Assembly: GCF_000213175.1 (NCBI RefSeq)
Contig: NW_009799104.1
Span: forward strand, 2,889,190 to 2,953,189
Length of the DNA stretch: 64,000 bases
From: Neurospora tetrasperma FGSC 2508
Taxonomy: Eukaryota > Ascomycota > Sordariomycetes > Sordariales > Sordariaceae
Direction: 5' to 3'
The position numbers were made by a program, and so were the translations under genes. Positions 36,430 to 51,733 of this stretch are shown piece by piece. The notes beneath the pieces are model-generated. The model saw only the letters and a list, made by a program, of their open reading frames with translations, did no database searches and was not told the DNA's origin. How positions within the stretch are numbered: the first letter of the stretch is position 1; each line of letters begins with the position of its first letter.

Positions 36430-39039
36430 ATGACTTACGACTTCACTGCCGCTGGGGGAGACGCCGTCTTGCTAGAACAACTGGCCTTCGACCAGCAAGA
36501 CCACCAGCGCTACTATCCCATCATCACCTCGACCCAATCACCCCAGAACATCACCTCGACCGCGCTGACCACCATGTCCCAAAGCGCCCGTCAAAGCCTT
36601 AGCCCGGGTGCCACTTGGCTCCCGGCCGATCTGTCCGGAGGAATGAGCGCGCCCAACTCCATCCACTCGCCAAGCAGCAGCATGTCGCCTTCGTCGCCCG
36701 AGGACCAGAATTGCCAGTCGCCTGGGAACAGCGTCATGTCCAGCCCTCTTCAGCAACAACAGCACTCGCCTCTCCAGCACTCGCCTCTGCAGACCGGCAC
36801 CCACTTGTTCCCCGACTGGACCGCTTTCCCCATGCAGACCCAGCAGCAGCAGCAGCAACAGCAGCATCAGCAACATGTCTCTGATATGCCTCAGTTTATC
36901 TCGAACGAGCCTCTGCTTGCTCTCACCAACCACTTCATGCCCAACTTCCACCAGCCCAGCGCTTTCGATTATCTTCCCGCCACCACCCAGGCCGCCATCG
37001 AAAACACGCTTCATTTGGAGGCTCCTTTCAACCACGCCATCTCTCCCGTCGAGGAGACCAGCCAGCAACTGCAGTGGAGCACGGGTACGGGCACGCAAAT
37101 GGCGAACTGGCAGGATTTTGAGATGGCCATGAACTTCAACCAGCATAACGAACTTGCCCGGATGCCCATGGGAAGCCACTCGCCCACGGGCAGCTTTCTG
37201 GAAGTTCTGTCTTTGCACTCTGGGAGCGACAATGGCTGGGCTACCGTGGACATGCCTTTGTTCCAGGATTACAACAACTTTACCCAGCCCCAGCCTGCGC
37301 AAAATACCGCCATCTTTAACCCCGGCCAGACTTTGCACTTGAGGACCACATCTGAACTCTCACAACAGTCCGACTTTACCGAGTTCGGAAGCTACGAGGA
37401 AGTTACCTTCCCCTACTCGCCCTTCTCCACCGAGTCCGATGGCTTCATGGATATGACCAACAACCGCCACGGTTGCTGCTCCGGTGACCACCACCACCAC
37501 TCTCCTCAGCCCACTGAGATCAGCCCCTCTTCCGCCGTTGCTCCCGTCCCTATCAAGGCCGGCTCTTCAAGGGCCGTTACTGCTAACGGCTCTGGCTCGG
37601 TTTCGCCCCCGCCGAGGAGAATCACTGGCCCGAGAAAGAGCCCTACTGCCAAGCCTTCCAAGACCATCGTTCGTAGGACTAACTCGACTGGCAAGAAGGA
37701 CGGCACTGGTGAAAAGAAGGTTGGCAGGCGTCGTGGACCCCTCCTTCCTGAGCAGCGTAAGCAGGCCAGCGAGATCAGGAAGCTCCGGGCCTGCCTCCGT
37801 TGCAAGTTCCTCAAGAAGACCTGCGACAAGGGTGAGCCTTGCGCTGGGTGCCAGCCTTCTCACGCTCGTTTGTGGCAGGTGCCTTGCACTCGCATCGATA
37901 TCAAGGATATTGGTTACTTTATGAAGGACTGGAAGGCCGACTACGAGCGTCACCTCGGCCGCGGCATGTCCGTCTTCAACGTCAAGGGTTTCGCCCAGAA
38001 AGAGACCCTCATGTGGATCACCCACGGCTACGGCTTCTGCCTCCCTGTCATGGTTCGCGAGGTGTTTGTTGCCGACGAGAGCTGCTTCCAAGTCGACTGG
38101 GTCGAGTCTACCTTGACTGACCAGGAGCCTATCGACTTTGAGATCCGCACTGAGCGCCTCGACGTTGGTCATGAGGGTGTCTCAGTGGAGGCTCTCTCCG
38201 AGTACCTCGACAAGCATGTCGATGAGGGCTTCGAGCAGTTCATTGATGACCATTTCGAAGGTACTCCCTTCATCACCGAGCTCTTCAAGACCGCTCATAG
38301 GTTCTACGTCAAGGAGCGCCTGCCTGTCATTCGCAAGGCGCTCAAGCTTGTTGTGGCTTACAACCTCACTCTTCACATTACCATGGTTGAGCAGCCGCCG
38401 ACGGAGCAGCCCATGGAGGGTCAGATCGATGACGAGGATTCCAAATACTTTGGCAAGGTTGTCGCCCCTGTCATGATCAACTTCCAGATCAAGTGCGCCA
38501 TGGCCGACATGTGGCGTGAGCTCCAGAAGGAGGTTCTCGAGGAGCTCTCTGCTCTCTACTCTTCGGTCTACAGCGGAGAGCGTCTCAAGAACTGGCCTAC
38601 TATCTTCATGCTGGCTGCCATCCTCTTGGCTGTCTGGGAGGAGATCCAGTTCGACTGCCATTACCGTGTGCCTGACCCTATCGCTGTCAACAAGTTCTGT
38701 GACGATATGGAGTCTACTCCTGTTGGTGTCATTGTTGGCCTCTTCCACGCCATCTCTCAGAAGCTGCCCGCCTTCACGGAGTGGGATACTCGCAGGCATG
38801 GTCAGCTGCTTAATAATAACGTTGCCGTCTGCGAGGCCATGACCGAAGTTAGACAGCATGTCCTCAAGCATGGTGAGTGATGACCCCTCATTTAATGTCA
38901 GCATGGTGTGACCCTACATACTAACCGCGCGATAACAGAATCCTACCTTAGGACCCGTCAAGAAACCAAGTTTGACCGCTATGACTTTGACTCACTATCA
39001 AACAAGTTCCTGTCGAAGCTGGTCATTCGGGCCAACTAA
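36430..39039 (+). CDS. Large transcription-factor-like protein with atypical Zn2Cys6 cluster (two exons)
   Basis: Exons 36430-38872 and 38939-39039 encode 847 residues. The intron has donor GTGAGT, branch CTAAC and acceptor ACAG, and the junction reads LKH|ESYLRTR, ending KLVIRAN. The first ATG in frame is at 36430. The N-terminal 440 residues are low-complexity: Gln runs at 109-111 and 138-148, Ser/Pro-rich sequence and a His run near 354, then a basic block KKVGRRRGP. The cysteine cluster sits mid-protein: C455, C458, C465, C471, C474, C486. The spacing is C-x2-C-x6-C-x5-C-x2-C-x11-C, where the last gap is usually shorter. The C-terminal 340 residues are globular and acidic, with no fungal_trans domain that I recognise. 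A DNA-binding regulator in the nucleus is the likely role, targets unknown. It resembles a family of conserved ascomycete C6 proteins whose cluster is followed by an alpha-helical domain. Confidence 0.88.
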
Positions 39040-43252
<4,213 letters not shown>

Positions 43253-44098
43253 GCGGCTTGTCGTCTTTGTTTCTGATTCTTGATGACGAGGAAGGGTTCA
43301 TTTGGGCGTTCAGCGTTTATTGGGTTACTTATTGCGCCATGGGTTGGGAAATGATGACAACCATGAAACAGGGCATATCTAGCCGGAATTTAATGGCACA
43401 CGCTTCATACATACAGCGATGCCATAATAAAGACTATATTTACGGTCTCAAACTTGATATCTCTTGGTGATTTGCTTGTGTCTAACTCGTGAGCGTTTGT
43501 TATTCTAGTCAGCCGGTCAGCTGGTCAATTGGGGATGGAGTCGGACGTGTAAGTCGAGATGGTGGTGCAGTGGGTTGTTACACACCGTGCGAGGTGACCG
43601 CTGCGTGGCCGAAAGTGGCGCTCTTTTTTGGCGGACAAGATGCATCATACGTGAAAGGTACGTACCAACCGCCGAGTTCAGTTCGCGCTAGTCCGGCCGT
43701 GGAGCCCTCCCTCCCCCCCCCCCCCCTGTAAAGGACGATCCAACGTCCAACGTCAACTTCGTAGTTGTGGAAGGTTGAATGTGAAAGAGGACATCCGGAA
43801 GGACCTCTCATCCTCTCTAATCACCAGGGCAAGAACCATCATTGCATGGAGTTTGGACACACATGAACCTGCAGAGATAGGCATCGGCGACTGTGATTTA
43901 CGTAAGGCCCGCGTCCAGGGTGTTTAATCGACTCTTCATCTTCTTGATCCTTCTCTGTCTTTCTCTTGCTCTGTCACTCTTACAGTCAACGCCATACTTT
44001 CGATAGTACACTTTCACCAAGTTTTTCATCAAAGCATTATCGTTCCTCGACCATCACAACAAGGAATCATTTCTTTGCGACCATAACATGAATATGCC
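43253..44098. other. Tandem spacer between polyubiquitin and ETP1-like gene
   Basis: It holds the polyubiquitin 3' UTR and the promoter and leader of the next gene. A C-run of about 14 bases lies at 43718-43731. No other gene is seen. A short ORF near its end overlaps the downstream start codon (see 44088-44123). Confidence 0.5.
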
Positions 44099-44123
44099 AT
44101 GCCTGTCTACCGCTATCATTTGA
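44088..44123 (+). promoter_or_regulatory. Upstream ORF overlapping the ETP1-like start codon
   Basis: ATG at 44088 opens an 11-codon frame (MNMPCLSTAII, then TGA at 44121) in a different frame from the main ATG at 44099. A second ATG at 44094 is in the same short frame. If the transcript includes 44088, ribosomes must scan past two ATGs to reach the main start, which predicts translational repression. Confidence 0.55.
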
Positions 44124-46718
44124 AGTTTGAGCTCTACCCCTCGCCAGATCCGACGCATAGCGCGCCCGCCGCAGCATTCCACCCCGATATCTGGTTACCT
44201 ACCAAGGACTCGTCCATATTTGACGAGCTCCCCGCCCACCCTCGTACCTGGCAGCTCAAATCTTTGTCTTCAAGGCCATCGTCCAGGAGGAAACAGAATC
44301 GAGATATCATCCAAGGAGAAGGGCGAATCGAAGAGCAAGAGAAGGAGGGCCATTCGGAGAAAATTCCTCGAGCCTTGCCAGAATCAGATTTGGGACTTCT
44401 CAACGACAGCTCAGACCCCGAGGCGGAGGAAGGGACGGAAACCGGCGGAGTTATCGATTGCGGGGCATCCAGACCAGATTGCCAGAACCCCGAAGACAAC
44501 AGGAACATCGTCAGGCTTTCAGGCAAGCAATCTCGCGCGACTTCTCCTCCGCCAAGATTCACGTCTGGGCTAGGGCCACGGACGGCAGCTAAGGACTGGC
44601 GCTTCGGAAGGATCAGCATTGAGAGCCTTGATCTGCCACGGGACGGGCATCTGCAGCGACACGCACAAACCGCAGCGGAGGACAATAATCAGAAGAAAGG
44701 CAAAGGGAAAGACACCCACAGCACCACTGCTGGAACTGGAAAACCGGTAGCAGCCAAGAACAACAAGTCAGCAATGGCCGAGTCACTGAAGGATCAAGGA
44801 CAGCAATCTCAACAAGAGAAAAATGGCAACCAACACCGTGCGTCCCACGGTACGCCAGCGGCTTCTCTAGGCCCGAACCTCGGTGGCATGGGCCAGGCCA
44901 CCAAAGGACGATACATCCCCCTCGAAACCAAGAACACGGAGGTTGGATGGGGCATTGTCCATCTGTACCGCGAAGCCGATGAGAGCAGTGCTCTTCGCGC
45001 CGGGGTGGGTGCAGGCAGCGCCAGCGGTAGCAACGGAACTGCTAGCAGCGGTGACGACGGCACTATTCTCTGCATTACTGCTGTTCCGATGTACATGAGT
45101 CCGAGTGACTTCCTGGGCTTCATAGGAGAAAAGTGGCGCGATGACGTGAGCCACTACAGGATGATTATGACGAGCAAGCTGAATCGGTACATGGTTTTGA
45201 TGAAGTTTAGGGATCCGCAGAGGGCGAGGGATTTTAGGATTCAGTTTGATGGGAGGCCATTTGACAGTATCGAGGTGAGTGACTACTGGACTACATGATT
45301 TCCTGGCGTTGCTAATGTCAACTTTCTCAAAACCACAGACCGAGTTTTGCCATGTCGCCTACATCCAGTCCATCACCGTGGAATCACCTGGCGGCCAGAA
45401 AGGTTACAGCACGACCACGAGCAACGCAGGCGGAAATGGCAATCCAGTCGACACCCTTCCCTCACCCAGCAACACCCTCAACCTGCGACCCTTCCCTCCC
45501 CCTACCCCCAACCTGATCGAGCTACCAACCTGTACTGTCTGTCTTGAGCGTATGGACGATACAGCCGGTCTCATGACCATCCTCTGCCAACACGTCTTTC
45601 ACTGCACTTGTCTCCAAACCTGGAAAGGCTTCGGCTGCCCTATCTGCCGCGCCACCAATCCCAAGCCTACTGCAGAGGAAAGCAACCCGGAAAACCCATA
45701 CTCGCGACCCTTCGGCTCGGGACCTGTATCTAACCTCTGCAGCGTCTGCGACGAACCTTCGGACCTCTGGATCTGCCTGATCTGCGGCAACGTTGGGTGC
45801 GGCCGGTACAAGGGCGGTCACGCCAAGCAGCACTGGAAGGAAACTGCCCACAGCTTCAGCCTGGAGATGGAAACCCAGCACGTCTGGGACTATGCGGGCG
45901 ACATGTGGGTGCACCGCATGATCCGCGAAAAGGGCCAGGGCAAAGTGGTCGAGTTCCCTAGTCATCATATCCACAACAACAACACGTCTTCAGAGCGCAA
46001 CAACACTGCGCGTGCCCCTGCCCCGGCATGGAGCTCCCAAGAAGAGACCATGGCGGCGGTTACGGGTGCGCCTCTACCCCATCCCCCGGTACCCGAAGAC
46101 CAAGAAGTGGTCCCCCGCGCCAAGCTGGACAGCATCGGGCTCGAATACACGCATCTCCTCACCTCGCAGCTCGAGTCACAACGCATCTACTTTGAGGAAA
46201 TGGTCGCCAAGGCAGCGGACAAAGCCTCCAAAGCATGTGCAGCTGCAGACGCCGCCTCGGCCGCCTCTGCCCGCGCCATCCGAGAATTGACCGATTTCAA
46301 AGAGGAGCATTTCCGACTCAAGGAAGAAGTCGCCTCTCTAGAGCGGGACCTCACGCGCGAGCGCAAGCGAGCCGACAAAAGCACGGAGCTGGCGAGGAAC
46401 TTATCGAAACAACTCCAAGAGGAGAAAAGAGTAGGGGAGGGGTTGATGAAGCGGATCAAGCATATGGAGAAGGAGGCCGAAAAGACGCAGGAGGAGTTGA
46501 AGATGTTGAGGCAGCAAAATGAGGAGTTGAAGGAATCCAATCATGATCTATCCATGTTTATTAGTGCTCAGGAGAAACTCAAGAGTATGGAGCAGGAGGG
46601 ACAAGTGACGGCGGAGGAGTTGGAGGAAGGGGGAACGGTGCTGATTCCTGCTGGGGAGGGGTCGAGTGCGAATGGAGGACAGGGGGGTGGGAAGAAAAAG
46701 GGGAAGGGGAAGAAGTAG
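44099..46718 (+). CDS. ETP1: ETP1/BRAP2-type RING-H2 and ZnF-UBP protein (two exons)
   Basis: Exons 44099-45274 and 45339-46718 encode 851 residues, and the junction IE|TEFCHVAYI is in phase 0. Domains in order: a long polar N-terminus (1-260); a BRAP2-type RRM-like domain at about 322-410 (TILCITAVPMYMSPSDFLGF, then YMVLMKFRDPQRARDF), split by the intron; a RING-H2 finger with C457, C460, C475, H477, H480, C483, C492 and C495; a UBP-type zinc finger at about 526-582 (CSVCDEPSDLWICLICGNVGCGRY broken here as CSVC...CLIC...GCGRY); a coiled coil at about 650-785; and a Lys/Gly tail. Family members (human BRAP/IMP, yeast Etp1) are cytoplasmic ubiquitin ligases that bind ubiquitin and, in animals, restrain Ras-MAPK signalling; yeast Etp1 affects ethanol tolerance and nutrient responses. 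It lies just after polyubiquitin on the same strand, which is probably coincidental. Confidence 0.96.
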
Positions 46719-49104
46719 GTTTTCATTCCTGAGAAGTGACTTTGGTGATTTATGCTTCAGTATTGCTCCCTGTAGCTCGGAAGGGCGTGTTGGGAAGCAC
46801 GGAATCAGGTGAATGGAGAAGGGGTGAAGGTTACTTGACCTCTAGCGAAAGTAGTTTGCGATATGATTGCATATACTGATTAGCGATGGAATTAGGAAAT
46901 GGCTTGGGAAGGAGTATGAAGGCTATCCGTTGCCTCTAGCGGGCATAGTTTGGAACACGATACGTACGATTGGTACAGCATTGCTTCGATACTCTGATAT
47001 CTGTGTCTTCACCAGATAGAGTGGGTTGGGGGGCGCTGGTCCTCCATATCGCTTTGATAGCCAAATAGGAAATTGTTTCTACTTGTTTATTTCCTTCGGT
47101 GCTGACGATCTTTTCCTCAGGCGTGTTGGGCTTTTGTTACATACTACCAACGTACTACTGGTATTGCCATTTATGATTGAGACTTCTCAATCTATGCGTT
47201 CCCGAAAGAAGGTGAAATTGCTATCTGAGGCTCGAGCAAAGTGCATCTCCGTGTAGCTTTAGGGGTTTACCTCGACAGAATTTACATTTACTTGTTGGAA
47301 AGCTTTCGTGCTTTTGAACTCTAGGAAGCACACCTACCTGCGTAGCCTCGTGCTAGCACGGCTGTTCTCGAAATTACAAACCGGAGCTATACGCGTGAAT
47401 GTATATATGTATATATGTATCCGAGAGAAATGGGAGGAATTATATGTTTTTGTGGAGCAAATCAACGACTACAAGTACACCTGAAAAAAGAGAGTGACCA
47501 TGGTTTTGTTCATGACTAATCATGAGGTAGGTTTTAGTCAAGTCCGAGAATTTCTTCACATATCCTCGAATTTATCGACATGCTACATCGCCAAGTGCGT
47601 CCGGTATCACAGGGGCCAGGCCACTACCACAAGATGAACAGAAAAGACCTGGCAAGTTCAAACTGAATCGATGACTGAGATGAAAACGCAGCAAATCTAT
47701 CGGTCGGTATATATGCAAGAAGAAGAAGAAAACCTCCCTAAAAAAAGTCCATCCAAAGTAACAACTCTGGCCTGGCCGCCTTGCTGATGACAACAGTCAA
47801 GAACAAGAGGAGAAGATGAAGGAAGTCGTAAACAAGAACGAAAACAACAACAACAACAACAATAACAACAATAACAACAATAACAACAATAACAACAATA
47901 ACAACAATAACAACAATAACAACAATAACAACAATAACAACAATAACAACAATAACAACAATAACAACAATAACAACAATAACAACAATGACAACAATAA
48001 CAACAATAACAACAACAACAATAACAACCCTAAGGGTATCAACGGCATCTCTTTCCTCTCATAAGTCATCCATCCATCGCGTCTAGTAACCCGATCTCCG
48101 TGCTTCATGTACATCATCAACATCTACATCTTGGTAACCCCTTGGCTACCCATCGACTTCTGCCACCAACATGCCACTCAGCTAGCTTCCTTCGTTGCGT
48201 GACAGTCGCCAAAAGAAAATAGTTGGGAAAAGAGAATGGAAACCTTGATAATACTAGCATGCCTCTTCGCTCGTGGATTCTCGACAACCGAGCGAGTCCC
48301 TCCTTCGTGTCACCCTTCTCTTCCGAGCGAGTGATGGGCTAGGGCGAGAGTGAGCTCTGTTAACGAGACTTTCGTGTAACCACCCTTTTTTTTTCCTTCC
48401 TTTTTTTCCATGCCCGAGTCCGTCTTCACCAGGAAAAAGAAAGGGAGACGGTTGGAAGAAAGTGACGGGGCTAGGAAAGTGTACTGATGACTGGACCGAG
48501 CAGTTGGCGACGGCAGTGGGACGGGTCTCCTGTCTGGTCTTTGCTACATGCTGTTTTGCTGTTGTCGACACATTCTATTGTCTGTTGTTGACGACACACT
48601 TTTGTACGGGGTCTGTTGTCTCTGAGTGGTAGGTGGTAATTGTGATGTGTTGTGTAATGTTGTATGGAAGACCCGCCCAGCGCCCGCACCACTCAGTCTT
48701 AGCACGTCATCGGCACCCATTTTGGGGGAATAGCATCGCGTGCTTTCGCACGCCATGGGGTTGATTATTTCCGTGACACGCGCGCCTGCGTTTGGGGTCC
48801 AGCAACACCTGCAAATTTATTGCATTTGGTGAATGCATCTCCGCGGCTTTGAGGAGGCTTAAACAAAAAGGTGCGTTTGTCCTGAAGAACGGGAATTTGA
48901 GACAACCCCCGCCTCCCAGCCAGAGCCGTTTTTTTTTTATCTTGCACAATTTTCCAGGATTCGTTTCATCTGCAGCCGCATACGAATATGAAAATGCTAG
49001 TTTTCTTACTTCGTTTGTCGTCGCCAGACAAACCTCCGATGTTGTACTCAGATCCTTCCTCCGCCTGAACTACAACAGATACCTCCATGCAAGTTCATCG
49101 TAGC
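46719..49104. other. Convergent intergenic region with a large minisatellite
   Basis: 2.4 kb between the converging ETP1-like gene and the next regulator. No gene was recognised. Apart from the AACAACAAT array, it holds short TATATGTA repeats near 47400-47420. The array translates as poly-Asn or poly-Leu on the two strands and is not a gene. Confidence 0.5.
47842..48027. repeat. AACAACAAT 9-bp minisatellite, about 20 units
   Basis: About 185 bp of tandem AACAACAAT/AAC units, nearly perfect, with a single AAT-to-GAC type interruption near 47990 and pure AAC triplets at both edges. It is A/C only on the plus strand, so strand-asymmetric. It sits between converging genes. Confidence 0.97.
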
Positions 49105-51733
49105 TCAGTCCGCCAGCCCAGCCATTCCCGCCGTCACCGAAAAGTTCCCATATCCGCCCTCATCGCTGCTGTCGCTACTTATACTCCTCGGGCTCTGCAC
49201 ACCGCTCGCATCGCCTCTCGCCGGTTGCTGATATCTTCGATCCGGTCCTCCTCGAACATAACTCTCGTTAAACCCGCTCATACTGCCCATGCGCCCGAAC
49301 CCAGAAGATGCAGGGCTACCAACACCATACCCGCCTCTCTGTGCCGATCCAGTACCCGTCCCCAAAGCAAGCAAGCTTTGGCTCCTCATCACTTCGGCAT
49401 TGACACCTACCCCAACGTTGACCGCACTCCCGCTTCTACTTAGCAGCGGCTTCTCCGGCAACTGCTTTAGCAACCCAGTTGAGATATCGAGCATACCCAT
49501 AGCAAACTCCGTCAAACCCTTGTGACCCTCGCCAGGCTTTGAGCTAACGCTGAGTGTCCAGCGATACTCTCCCAAGCGACGCCTGTACCAATCTGCCTCC
49601 TCTCTCCCGGGGGAGGTGGCCCAGAGAAGTGATCCAAACGTGCCAATCAAGGCGAAGTTGGTTTTGGAGGCGAAGTACCAGAACGCGCGCAGGTGAGAAG
49701 GGGTGAGGCGGTTCACAAAGTCCATGGCGGAGATCAGACGGGCTTTAGCCGCGCTTCGGCAGATGTGCTGGATATATGGGTCAATGTTACTGGCAGTTGA
49801 GCTTGGGTTGCTGCTCGTTGTGCTGTTAACACTGGCGCTGAGTGAGGCGATGGTGGAGCCGGATGAGGAAGAGCAAGAAGCGTCGATCGAGCGGATGATG
49901 CGGCGGTGGAGAGTGATTTCCGTGGCGAAGTAGGCGAGGTGGAGGTAACCAATGCTAGAGAGGCGGTTGTTGTTGTTGTTGTTGTTGCTGTTGCTCTGGG
50001 ACATGGTGGCGCTTTGAAAGGTTGAGTCCATGCGAACCGAGTCAGGCAACCCGCTGTACCATTCCTTCAGCTTGAGCTGAATGGGTTTGGCTAGCGAGAG
50101 TACGAGTTGCGTGCCTTGAGGGCCAGCATTAGCAACGGCCCGCGTGGCTTGCAGGGTATAGAACGTCTCGAGGATCTCGGCGAGGATTTGGGAAAGTTGA
50201 ACCATTTGGCAAAACAGAGTGCGCCCACGCTCCGTCTCAATCCGCGCCTCCGCATCGCTCTCCTCCCAGTCAATGTCGGGGAAATCATGAGGCGTCAAAA
50301 CGGGCACGGCCCAGTTGGACGAAAAGATATGGGAAGGACGTCCATGTGCGAGCGCACCCCATTTATCCTGCATATATAGCGCCCACGCGAGACGTTTTCT
50401 CAGTCCTCGCTCCCAGGGCGGGATCTTCCACGACGAGCAGTCGAGGTGCAGACCAAGCTCTTGTCCGATAGCAACAAGCTGTGCTGTGGGGGCCCATTGG
50501 TCGCCCTCGGGGCGCTGCGAAAGCAATAGACCGGCTTGAATAGTCGACAGCTTGGGCCGATACATGGCATCTGCGAGAGTGACACGAACCAGTCTCTCCA
50601 GTTCCCGAACATTGGGTCGCGGCAGTGACGCCAATTCCTCTGAATGATCCCACCAGTTGATGGCCAGGATGTATATGGCAGCAAGGAGCGGCGGCGAAAA
50701 TTCTCGATGTGATCGGTCGTATTTTTCATAAAAGACCGATTTTTGGACAATGGGAAATCCGGGATGTACGATACGAAAGTACAGGTCGATCAGCTTTCGG
50801 CCATGCGGGGCGACGAGACTTTCGATTTCGTCGACATCTTCGATTATATGGGCGTGTCCAGGCGTGAGTGAATCCGGGAGCATGAGAAAAGTATCCTCGT
50901 CGCCGACCTTCCTTAGAGTCCCTCGGGCGAGGAGACTCTCATCATGTGGGTCAAAAGGGGAGAGGTTGATGAGCGAGGGCTCAAAGTCAGTCGTCGGCCC
51001 TATGTACTGACTATACCTGTCTGACTGAAGACCGAGGGTACGCTTTAGCAAGGTTGGGCCGCCAAAGTTCGCCATCTCCTCGATTAGGGACATGCCGGTA
51101 GTAACGGTGCTCGATAGGCTTGGTGGGTTCTGCCTTCGTTTCCTATTATCAAACCGTGCTGGGGAACTGCTAACAACCAATCAGATATCAGAACACGCAC
51201 ATGAACGATTGTCTCAAGCTGAGATGGGGTTATGGGGTTTGTGAGATAAGCTGGGGAAACTCGAAGAGCGCGGAAGGTGGTGGGAAGGAAGTAAGAGCAT
51301 GACACGAGGCAGACACGTGAGGTTGGCTCCCGCCGTCCATGGATGATGCCATGTGTGATGAAGGAGGTGTGTAGGTAAGTTATCATTCGCACCTTCTTTT
51401 ACTGCCACTCTCCTCTGCATCACCGTTCAACTTGCGTTTCCGTGGCGGAGGGCTCTCGCCCAACGAACATTCTGCACCATTCGTCTGGCAAGCAACACAG
51501 CTCTCTTCGTCATCACTCATGACGCACTCAAGCCTACGGCGTAGACAAGCTTCACAGGGACTTGTTGGTTGTCCGCTTAGAGAGTCTGTGTCCGGGGTGT
51601 TGATGCCGCTTCGGAAACCGGAGAAGGAGTCGCTGTAGTTGATGCTTGCTTGTCGACTGGGAGGAAAGCGTGGGGGAGGTTTGGGCGCAATGGCAATAGG
51701 AGCCGTCCTTGGGACGGCACTGGGAACGGACAT
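49105..51733 (-). CDS. Zn(II)2Cys6 transcription factor with fungal-specific domain (two exons)
   Basis: Exons in transcript order: 51733-51393 and 51166-49105, about 800 residues, in phase (AG|T). The acceptor is a tandem TAGCAG, so one extra Ser is possible. The zinc cluster is C60, C63, C70, C79, C82, C89 (C-x2-C-x6-C-x8-C-x2-C-x6-C), followed by basic PPPRKRKLNG. Exon 2 holds a fungal_trans-type domain from about residue 230 (LIDLYFRIVHPGFPIVQKS, then LGLHLDCSSWKIPPWERGLRKRLAW near 345-370), an Asn run near 505, and a Ser/Gly-rich tail. It acts in the nucleus as a DNA-binding regulator. The cluster, with acidic MSDDEES between Cys 3 and 4, reminds me of TamA/DAL81-type nitrogen co-regulators; that identity is tentative. 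Intron 1 (226 nt) is long for this window but no coding exon is visible inside it. Confidence 0.9.

Noticed and set aside
36538-37338. 266-codon reverse frame under the large zinc-cluster regulator
   Set aside because: Shadow of a low-complexity coding region; the plus-strand gene is complete and in phase with its second exon.
47816-48123. Poly-Asn (+) and poly-Leu (-) ORFs
   Set aside because: Both are direct translations of the AACAACAAT minisatellite.
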